From Viola odorata (Eukaryota; Streptophyta; Magnoliopsida; Malpighiales; Violaceae): DNA of 64,000 nt. Within the stretch, counting starts at the first letter, position 1, and each line of letters starts with the position of its first letter. Below are positions 1-8,184 of the stretch, in pieces. The position numbers were made by a program, and so were the translations under genes. The stretch spans positions 42,851,656-42,915,655 of the forward strand of contig OY829539.1 of the NCBI GenBank assembly GCA_963691705.1, written 5' to 3'. The notes below the pieces were generated by a model. That model saw only the letters and a program-made list of their open reading frames with translations, was not told the DNA's origin and ran no database searches.

Positions 1-380
1 ATCACCGCTGCCGAAACAGCTACGGCCAAAGCAAACCGAACCAGCCGCTCCACCAACTCTAACCCAACCAAAGCAAACTCCAAACCAGATCGCTCCACCC
101 CTCAATCCAGCCACTGAACCAAAATCCAGCAAACACACCTAAATCCCAGCCGTGCCAACCAACAAAAATCCTCACCTCGCCGCCGCTGCTCGCCGTAGTC
201 GTTCCTCCGGCCACTAACCCATCGTCGCCGCCACTATCCGTTGCTGCTGCTTCATCGCCGCCGTACCGCTACCAATCGCCGTCAACCACGCCACAACCCA
301 CCACCGAACCGCCACTGATCTCGCTCTTTGGCCGGAAATAACGAAAGAAAAGAAAGAATAGAACAAAGAAGGAGAAGAGA

Positions 381-649
381 GGGTTGCGGCTGCAGCCCTA
401 AATTGAAGAAAAAAAGAAATAGAGAAAGAAGGAGAAGGGCTGCGTTGATGCAGCCCTAAAAGAAAAAAAAGGAATGAAATAAAAAGAATGAGAAGGGAGC
501 AGCCTTGTCGTTGACAAGGAGAAGAAGAAGGGTTGGGCTTCGGCCCAACCAAAGAAGGAGAGAAATAATGGGTTGCGGCCCACAGAAAGGAAATAAGAAA
601 AATGGGCTGCGACCCATGAGGAAAAAATAGAGAAATGGGCTACGGCCCA
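381..649 (+). other. Cluster of seven hairpins in TatA LTR, several with UNCG loops
   Basis: Stems at 381-398, 437-456, 503-519, 531-550, 569-582, 602-617 and 636-649. The stem at 531-550 is 8 bp (GGTTGGGC/GCCCAACC) around TTCG closed by C-G, the very stable cUUCGg loop. The one at 636-649 is TGGGC-TACG-GCCCA, and 569-582 has loop TGCG. The same cluster lies at 9390-9658 in the other LTR. As RNA these would be compact stable hairpins in the leader; their role is unknown. Confidence 0.75.
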
Positions 650-2552
650 AGCTTTTTTTTTTATTAAATCGTGTACTAACTCATTTTTTCTTTGCAGGTA
701 TCGAATTCGCATTTACCGTCCCGATTGATTGTTTCGCCAACGTCGATATCGGTGACAATTTTCTAAACTCGAGCTTTAGAGCTCATTCCCTATTTATTAG
801 AATTGTTGATTTAATTTATTGTCTATTCGTATGCATGATTATTTAGAATCGTTATAATTTTAATTAATCTGTTTACATGATGATTATGTGAAAGAATGCT
901 TTAATTGTATGCTCGTTCGTGTGCGGCTTTGACTCCACGAATAGATTTTTATTTATGCTTATGAATGTGTTTTATGCATTATGCACATCAAATATTGACA
1001 CATTTATGTGCATCAACATTATATTTTATTATGCATTCGTAATGACTTTCGACTGACTTGATCGTCGGAGTGTATACGCCGGGGAACCCCCCGGCGTCCT
1101 TTTCAGGTACATACGGGAGGAACGAGAAGGTATCGGATGCTTCACCGACTTCAATATTGGTGACGATTTTCCAAACTCGAGCTTTAGAGCTCACTCCTCA
1201 TTTATTTGAATTGCTTGTGCTACTAACCTCGGTTTTGTAGGTTAGAATTAATTGATATTCGCCTTCAAGTACACTTTCCTCAACCCTTTTATTTATTCGA
1301 TGCTTTTTGTATGCATGATTATTTAAAATTGTTAGTATTAAAATCAATTTGATTGCATGAGAATAATTTGATTAATAACTCCCTTTAATAATTTCCCTCA
1401 AATCGACCCTTGCTTGAATGAACTAGGCTTAGTAATTACTCAACATTTTATTAAAAGCATGAAATAAAATAGGACTAGTAATTAAACATCACATTGTAAT
1501 TTAATTGCATGATTATTAATTACTAAAATCCCCAAATCTTCAATAAATCCCCACAAATCAAAACGAATAAAATCAATCAAAGAAAACTAAACAAACTAGT
1601 AAATAAACACAGGATTTAAATCTTTTCCAATAACTTAGGCTCCTCTAAAATTATTGGATAGTAAATCACCAAAGAGAATACTCATTTGAAAGCGAAAAGA
1701 TAGTAAATGGGCCTTAAGCCCAACTCGTAGAAAATACCTCCATATTTTAATCCCTCTTATCTTTAGAGATCCCCTCAAAAAATGCGATTAAATCTTTAAT
1801 GTTGTGTGATCATTTAGATTTAGAAATCCCTTATTATTTATTTTGCGCTCACGAATGTATTTTAATTTATGCTATCTTGACGAATGTGTTATGTGCGCGG
1901 CTTCGACCCTACTCCTCGGTTTTTCTCTTTTCAACATGTTTTCTCGCATTCATATAAAACGGTACTTTGCTAGTCTATGCATGCGTAGAATCACCTAGTA
2001 AATAGGATTAATCATATGCATTGCCCGATGATGTAGTAACTCATCTGTGATGATAGTGATTTCGATCGCCGTGATTCGTCTATGATTTACTAGGGTCGTC
2101 GCTTTAGTAAAGATTAATAATAAAATGGTAGTAATTTCACTTAATCAATCTTGCATGTAATCTGACTAATTTGTGAACTCGATTAAATATAACCGGAATA
2201 GGTATGCAAACCGACCTTTTTCTTTTTTAGAGGATAAAATGTTTATTTTCTTTTTAACAACTCGACAATAATTAGGATAAAATCAACCGAACCAACTAAA
2301 GAATTAAAGCGACGATCCCCCCTGAGGGCCCCAAATTACTTGTTTTTAACATGATTTTAAAACACCTCTTTTTAGAACCGGTAACCTTTTTAGGATGAGA
2401 CTTGGGTGCCTCACACCTTCCCAAGTCCATAAAACGACCCCGAACCGTTGTTCTCGGGTTTAGACCCTTTTTATTTGTGCCTTAGTTTTTGTTTTATTTT
2501 CTTCTTCTTTTTCAGACTTTTAGGTTTCCCTAAACCTTAGAAAAAAATAGGG

Positions 2553-2563
2553 TGGCGACTTCA
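2553..2563 (+). other. Primer-binding-site-like copy inside TatA LTR
   Basis: TGGCGACTTCA is identical to the first 11 bases of the true primer site at 2621 and lies 68 bp upstream, inside U5. The 3' LTR has it at 11562-11572. Confidence 0.7.
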
Positions 2564-2620
2564 TTGTTATGTGTTTTCACATTTGCGTCCCGAATTTTCG
2601 CTCGCGACGGCGCGACAGTT

Positions 2621-2638
2621 TGGCGACTTCACTGGGGA
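2621..2638 (+). promoter_or_regulatory. TatA primer-binding site
   Basis: TGGCGACTTCACTGGGGA starts three bases after the 5' LTR end. It would pair with a tRNA 3' end that reads TCCCCAG...GTCGCCA, the tRNA-Arg type of site known from Ogre/Tat elements. The exact tRNA was not searched for. Confidence 0.8.
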
Positions 2639-3477
2639 CTTGGGATCGAAGCCGGAATTATTTGTTTGAGGTGTTTATTCTTGTTATTTATTTATTCGCT
2701 TTAATATCAACTGTTGTATTCTCATACGCATTCACGCATAATGCCCTGCCGCCGGGCCTATTCCAAATAAGATTAGGAGGTTAGTAGTGAGGCCCTAGGG
2801 CACGTGTCCTGGGTAGTTTTCACCAACGCCAAACTCGGACTAGAACCCCTAAATGGATGAGCGCTACGAGCTGTTGATGGTTCGGTCGGCAATCATGTAT
2901 CCGTTTACTGAGGGACCACTTTTTGGTATCGTTCGGGAGCCTTTCAACCAGTTAGAAATAGTGGAAGTTACCCCAGCACGTGCATCATGATTGCATGTAT
3001 ATGTTCCAATTTGCTTCACCATTGCTATGATATATCCCATGTATATATATTCCAATTTGTTTCATTATTTGCCATGATGTATTTTACAACTTGCTTCGTT
3101 ATTTCCATTATTCTCCATTATGCGATTTTAATCCTTTCAAGGTATTAAATTCCTTCCTTATTATTGCTTTTTACCATTTACTCCTTCTGTTTTTCTGTAT
3201 TAACATGCATAATGCATCGTTCACGCAAAATTTTGGGTCTAAGTTTCCGCAATGAATACATGATCAAAACCTAGGATTTTAGAAAATGATGCGATATCAT
3301 TTTTCCCTTCATAGAGATGGAGTTTAAGCTGCCTCTATAGGGACTAGATTTGAATAAAGCCTTCTTCCAAGGCACTTAGTTGCCCAACTTGGAAATATCA
3401 TATAGCAAACACTTAGATAATTTTCGAAGATAAATCAATCTATCATGATTAAAATGAATTCAGAAAAATTAGGATAG
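2639..3477 (+). other. TatA untranslated leader
   Basis: No coding potential. A stretch around 2860-3000 is related to 37950-38190 and to the TatB leader near 30750-31010 on the other strand; all three share the signature of a substituted '...GGTATCGT..GGGA/..CC...' block followed by AT-rich DNA. A pyrimidine tract and TTTTCAG near 3550 look like a splice acceptor just before the gag scrap. Confidence 0.6.
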
Positions 3478-3557
3478 TTGGACCTTAAGTCAGATGCACA
3501 CATGCATACATTTTTTTCTTATGCCCATACTTACATCTATCTGTTTTCTTTATTTTC

Positions 3558-3700
3558 AGGAAGAACTATTCCCCCGAAAGCTCTTCAAACACAGAAAAGG
3601 ACAGAACTGGTCATGAGGATAGCAGAGCTAAAGGAGCAACTCCAAACTACTTCAGAACGGGTACTACAAGCAAAAAGAATGGGACAAGATGACACTTGAT
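3558..3700 (+). pseudogene. TatA gag N-terminal scrap with coiled coil
   Basis: After an acceptor-like TTTATTTTCAG, an open frame reads GRTIPPKALQ... followed by a heptad-rich segment (ELVMRIAELKEQLQ). It stops near 3700. Tat/Ogre gag proteins often begin with a similar short coiled coil. The main gag body is absent. The same sequence, in the opposite orientation, is the target into which the TR-GAG element inserted at 31510 and 37748. Confidence 0.55.
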
Positions 3701-4250
3701 TATCCGCCTCTTCCATTCATACAACGGGGCCTACTATCACGAGTCCCTCTATGCCCTAATCTGTAATTGGCGCAATTGGACAAGGAACTCCGGATTACAC
3801 TCTAGAGTATTATTCCGCCTTTAAAGCACATGTTCGTCACTTGATCAAATGTGGATGGGCCTCCTTCGAAAGATTCACCAAAAGACCATATGACCCCCCC
3901 CAAAGAACACAAAAAAAACCAAGATAACCAAAACTATCGAGCCACTACTACCTCTTCCAGAAATCTACGAGCATCTTCTAAGCAGCCGGTTAGATTGTAC
4001 CAATCCGACCTTTCCAAGCTTATCTCCCGAAGGGGTTCGATCCTAATGTTACATATGCATACCATGCGGGAACTCGGAGTCACACTCTAAAGAATTGTTC
4101 CATCTTTCAAGGCACAGGTTCGTCACTTGATCAAGTGCGGATGGATCCTCTTCGAAGGATTAAACAAAGGGCTTAACACAACAATCAACCCTCTTCCGAA
4201 TCATTCCTTAGGTGATGAAGGAGTGAATATTATTTCAGTCAAGAAGATTG
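3700..4250 (+). pseudogene. TatA gag C-terminal region, present twice, broken
   Basis: Two diverged copies of a segment lie in tandem. Near 3780-3880 one reads as TPDYTLEYYSAFKAHVRHLI, and near 4060-4200 the other reads as YHAGTRSHTLKNCSIF then VRHLIKCGW and NPLPNHSLG. This matches the Tat/Ogre pattern of a zinc-knuckle-like YH...H...C motif, then an xLIxxGW helix, then NPLPNH before the protease. Frame changes and stops break both copies. The protein cannot be made as it stands. Confidence 0.6.
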
Positions 4251-4300
4251 ATGATCCCTTTCCTTTAAGCGTTGGGGTTACCACGAGAAAAGCTTTGCGC

Positions 4301-4549
4301 TAGTCAAAGGAAGATATCTGCAACATTCAGAGGGTAATTTGAGAGGATTGTTTATTTTACCTGGGGGCAAGTAAGCATAGAATCCAAGATTGTGCGATCT
4401 TCTTACAGAAGGTGGAATAGATGATAGTCAAAGGAAGATATCTGCGACATTCAGAGGGTAATTTGAGAGGATTGTTTATTTTGCCTGGGGGGCAAGTAAG
4501 CATAGAATCCAAGATTGTGCGATCTTCTTACAGAAGGTGGAATAGTTAA
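4301..4549 (+). repeat. 124-bp tandem duplication
   Basis: The block starting TAGTCAAAGG at 4301 repeats at 4425 with very few changes. Each copy carries a CCTGGGGG(G)CAAG purine run resembling the polypurine tract at 8171-8184. Confidence 0.85.
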
Positions 4550-5560
4550 TAGATTCTTTAGGCATCCAGGTTGGATTTTGGATTTTGGAAAGAAACGTAA
4601 GGGGCGGGGACTCTAGCCTTGTTAAAAGTTAGGGAAGGCTGTCAATTACGGGATCTTCCATCTTCCATCTTCCTTCTTCCAGCATTGCTAAAATTGGGGG
4701 GCATGACCCAGGACGGGAGGTGTTATATCTCCAAAGAAGTTGAGAAATAAAGCAAGCCAAGAGAGAGTCCGCTGGTTCTTTATTACAAAAGAGGAATAGA
4801 CCCGTGTCTGAAAATAGTATAACAGAATCCCCAAAGATCATCAACTAGAGATCTACTTGGGTCAATACAACTTCGACATTCCGAAGCTCATTGAAAAGGT
4901 CTAGAAAGTCAACAGGTAAATTAGACCACCACAATGTTTCCTAAAAGTCTCTCCCAAAAGAGATTATCGCCACGAAGGAAGATGATGTTGAGGCTCCATA
5001 CAAGTCAGCCCATTTAGTAAGTCCCTCGTCAGGAGAAGTTTAAAGAGATAAACTTGGGGGCAAGAACATCAGAAAATAGTCGAGATTGGAATGATCTCGA
5101 ACTCTAGGAAGTTGATTTCATTCCTCAATGATTAAATGGATGTGCTCGAATGATCGTATAAAGATACGTCGGGTCGTTACCCTATATTTGAGCATCGCAT
5201 TCCGATGAAACGTGAGTCCAAGCCGACGACATCGAAACTCCTCACATGGCCGTCACAAGATGAATGACATAGTGAAGCTAATCAATAACTTGAAGAAGAT
5301 TATCCAGAAGATGGTGATCATTTGTAAGGATTGACACGACGTGCTTCCTTTTCCTTTGCACGCTTATCATGTTGCTATTCGTACTTCAATGGGGGGCAAC
5401 TCTTTATCCCCTAGTTTACAACATGGAAGCAGTGATTCCACTCAAGGTGGAAATTCCTTCTCTCGGAGTCTTGGCTGAATCAGGAAGAATCCGATTGGGC
5501 GAAAGAGAAGTATGAACAGTTGAATCTGATATCAGAAATATGATTGACAGCCATGAAGAT
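4550..5560 (+). other. TatA internal non-coding stretch
   Basis: I see no gene. Short G-run motifs (GGGGGCAA type) occur near 4695, 5053 and 5392. A stretch around 4570-4680 is weakly similar to 46222-46345 in the Athila leader, suggesting a shared non-coding module. Confidence 0.5.
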
Positions 5561-5564
5561 GGCT

Positions 5565-5750
5565 AATGCTTAAATGCGACCTCGCAAGTTCAAAGCAGAG
5601 GAGGGACTAGTGAAAAGGGTCTTTCCTCATCAGGAGGACGATCTGGAAAAGTGGGCCCCCAAGTATGAAGGTCCTTATGTGATCAAGCACACATTCTCGA
5701 AAAATGGCTTTAATGCTTACCAACATGAATGGGGATGATCTATCAAAAAA
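5565..5750 (+). pseudogene. TatA integrase C-terminal scrap
   Basis: Reads RPRKFKAEEGLVKRVFPHQE, then DDLEKWAPKYEGPYVIKHTF, then ALMLTNMNGDDL with a frame change in between. This is the GPF/Y-type C-terminal domain typical of Ty3/gypsy integrases of the Tat lineage. The catalytic core is missing upstream. The reading frame then runs directly into the tandem array at 5751, replacing the usual C-terminal end. Confidence 0.72.
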
Positions 5751-7017
5751 ATCGTGTGGCGGTTCAAACCCCACATTTCAAAAATCGTGTGGCGATTCAA
5801 ACCCCACATTTCAAAAATCGTGTGGCGGTTCAAACCCCACCTTTCAAAAAATCATGTGGCGGTTCAAACCCCACCTTTCAAAAATCGAATGAAGTGGCGG
5901 TTCAAACCCCACCTTTCAAAAATCATATGGCGGTTTAAAACCCCACGTTGCAAAAATTGTGTGGCGGTTTAAACCCCACCTTTCAAAAAATCAAATCTTG
6001 TGGAGGTTCAAAAACCCCACCTTTCAAAAATCGAATCAAGTGGCGGTTCAAACCCCACCTTTCAAAAAAGTCGTGGCGGTTCAAACCCCACGTTGTAAAA
6101 ATCGTGTGGCGGTTCAAACCCCACCTTTCAAAAAATATATATATCGTGTGGATGTTCAAAAACTCCACCTTTCAAAAAATCGTGTGGCGGTTCAAACCCC
6201 ACCTCTTCAAAATTGTGCGGCGGTTCAAAACCCCCGTCTTTCAAAAAATCATGTGGCGGTTCAAACCCCACCTTACAAAAAATCGTGTGGCGGTTCAAAC
6301 CCTACCTTTCAAAAAATCGTGTGGCGGTTCAAACCCCACTTTACAAAAAATCATGTGGTAGTTCAAACCCCACCTTACAAAAAATCGTGTGGCGGTTCAA
6401 ACCCCACCTTTCAAAAAATCATGTGGTGGTTCAGACCCCACCTTACAAAAAATCGTGTGGCGGTTCAAACCCCATCTATCAAAAAATCATGTGGCGGTTC
6501 GAACCCCACCTTTCAAAAATCATGTGGCGGTTCAAACCCCACATTTCAAAAAATCATGTGGCGGTTCAAACCCCACCTTTCAAAGAATCATGTGGTGGTT
6601 AAAACCCCACCTTACAAAAAATCGTGTGGCGGTTCAAACCCCATCTTTCAAAAAATCATGTGGCGGTTCGAACCCCACCTTTCAAAAATCATGTGGCGGT
6701 TCAAACCCCACATTTCAAAAAATCATGTGGCGGTTCAAACCCCACCTTTCAAAGAATCATGTGGTGGTTAAAACCCCACCTTGTAAAAATCATGTGGCGG
6801 TTCAAACCCTACCTTTCAAAAAATGTGGCGGTTCAAACCCCACCTTTCAAAAAAATCATGTGGCGGTTCAAACCCCACCTTTCAAAAAAAAATCGTATGG
6901 CGGTTCAAAACCCCACTCTTCAAAAATTGTGCGGCGGTTCAAACCCCCACTCTTCAATCTTGTGGCGGTTCAGACCCCACCTTTCAAAAATCGTGTGGCG
7001 ATTCAAAACCCACCTTT
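5751..7017 (+). repeat. Tandem array A1, unit about 33-35 bp
   Basis: Roughly 37 units of the form ATCGTGTGGCGGTTCAAACC + CCACCTTTCAAAA. The core GTGGCGGTTCAAACCCCAC folds back on itself (GTGG-GGTT paired with AACC-CCAC, one bulged C). GGTTCAAACC also fits the pol III B-box consensus (GWTCRANNC). No stop codon occurs in the consensus in any forward frame, so long open frames of 60-270 codons appear; they are by-products of the repeat. Known parallel: hypervariable tandem arrays in the 3' region of Ogre elements. Confidence 0.95.
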
Positions 7018-7105
7018 AAAAAAAATTAAAAAAAAATTAAAAAAAAATTAAAAAAAAATTAAAAAAAAATTAAAAAAAAAAATTAAAAAAAAATTAAAAA
7101 AAATC
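7018..7105 (+). repeat. Simple repeat (A7-9TT)n
   Basis: About nine units of A-runs separated by TT. Two more A1 units follow at 7104-7165. Confidence 0.95.
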
Positions 7106-7229
7106 GTGTGGTGGTTCAAACCTCACCTTTCAAAAATCATGCGGTGGTTCAAACCCCCTCTCTTCAATATGTAAATGATGATACTGGCAAGAGAAATTTA
7201 ACCTTTGTTTTGCAGAATCAGTCATGATT

Positions 7230-7905
7230 ATCAACATCCAAGTGGAGTCATCAGTGTCCGAGTGGAACTGAAATTTTTAGGCATCCGAGTGGAGCCACCA
7301 GCGTCTGAGTAGGGCTGGATTTACATTTATGAATCGCGGAATTCGAGGGGAGACGTCCGAGTGAATCCGCATTTTACTTTCTGTAAGACATCCGAGTGGA
7401 GTCGTCAGTGTCCGAGTGGAACTGAGTTTTAGGTATCCGAGTGGAGTCATCAGTGTACCGAGTGGAACTGAGTTTTAGGCATCCGAATGGAGTCATCAGT
7501 GTCCGAGTGGAACTGAGTTTTAGGCATCCGAGTGGAGTCCTCAGTGTACCGAGTGGAATTGAGTTTTAGGCATCCGAATGGAGTCATCAGTGTACCGAGT
7601 GGAACTGAATTTTTAGGCATCCGAGTGGAGCCATCAGCGTCTGAGTAGAGCTGAATTGTCCAACGTCCGAGTGGAGTTGTCGGTATCTGAGTAGAGCCGT
7701 TATTTTAAGACGTCCGAGTGGAGTCATCAGTGTCCGAGTGGAACTGAAGTTTGCAAGGCATCCGAGTGGAGCCACCAGCGTCTGAGTAGAGCTGGATTTA
7801 TGTTTATGCATTGCGGTATTCGAGGGGAGACGTCCGAGTGAAGCCGCATTTTACATTCCTGCAAGGCATCCGAGTGGAGCCATCAGCGTCCGATTGGAGC
7901 TGAAT
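7230..7905 (+). repeat. Tandem array A2, hairpin-forming units of about 45-60 bp
   Basis: Units contain (G)CATCCGAGTGGAG..CATCAG then TGTCCGAGTGGAACTGA. Each unit has an inverted repeat TCAGT-g-TCC-gagt-GGA-ACTGA. Variant units keep the pairing with changes in both arms, e.g. CCAGC-g-TCT-gagt-AGA-GCTGG at 7768-7793. A longer two-part block recurs at about 7271-7375 and 7759-7858, a higher-order repeat of about 488 bp. Confidence 0.9.
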
Positions 7906-8119
7906 TTTTTTTCGTGCAATTTAAATTCCCGCGCCAACATCCAAATTGAGGTACGTTTACATTTACGCAATTTATATTTCTGCAAGACGTCCGAGTGGAG
8001 GTAAGATCACATTTTCGCTATTTACATTTCTGCATCATGGTATCCAAATGGAGCCATTTTCTTTTATGTCCTCACATATCATTTTGCATCTAAAACATTC
8101 GTGGCACTGGGGCAACCGT
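7906..8119 (+). other. TatA spacer between array A2 and polypurine tract
   Basis: Contains decayed A2-like pieces (CATCCAAATTGAG, GACGTCCGAGTGGAG, GGTATCCAAATGGAG). No gene seen. Confidence 0.6.
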
Positions 8120-8174
8120 CTTTACTGCTCATCAAAAATTTCAGTTACACTTTATTTTTGATAAGGCAGTAAAG
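8120..8174 (+). other. Large hairpin touching the TatA polypurine tract
   Basis: CTTTACTGC (8120-8128) pairs with GCAGTAAAG (8166-8174), and ATCAAAAA (8131-8138) pairs with TTTTTGAT (8155-8162). The right arm ends in the first bases of the polypurine tract. TatB has the same hairpin (27109-27162, other strand) and TatC a weaker form (12204-12258). Confidence 0.75.
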
Positions 8175-8184
8175 AGGGGGCAAC
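8171..8184 (+). promoter_or_regulatory. TatA polypurine tract
   Basis: AAAGAGGGGGCAAC directly precedes the 3' LTR and would prime plus-strand synthesis. The same motif precedes the TatC and TatB LTRs. Confidence 0.85.

Larger units (their letters stand above)
1..2617 (+). repeat. TatA 5' LTR (3' three quarters)
   Basis: Matches 9010-11626 almost base for base and ends in GCGACA just before the primer-binding site. It contains a hairpin cluster (381-649), a splice-acceptor-like site (TTTCTTTGCAG near 697) and a second acceptor-like TTTTGTAG near 1240. These would fit a spliced leader but are not proven. The open frames on the minus strand at 214-712 are reads through C-rich and purine-rich LTR sequence and recur in the 3' LTR, so I do not call them genes. 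Confidence 0.92.

Noticed and set aside
214..712. Minus-strand open frames in the TatA LTR (also 9223-9721)
   Set aside because: Low-complexity Ser/Phe-rich reads of purine-rich leader DNA, found in both LTRs and overlapping each other.
5959..6771. Open frame of 270 codons and several overlapping ones in array A1
   Set aside because: They read the same stop-free repeat in different frames. No start context, no domain, and neighbouring frames are equally open.
5751..7017. tRNA genes suggested by GGTTCAAACC
   Set aside because: Only the T-arm part is present; no A-box, anticodon arm or acceptor stem.
5751..7165. CRISPR-like regular array
   Set aside because: The whole unit repeats, with no unique spacers of constant length, and the setting is a plant LTR element.
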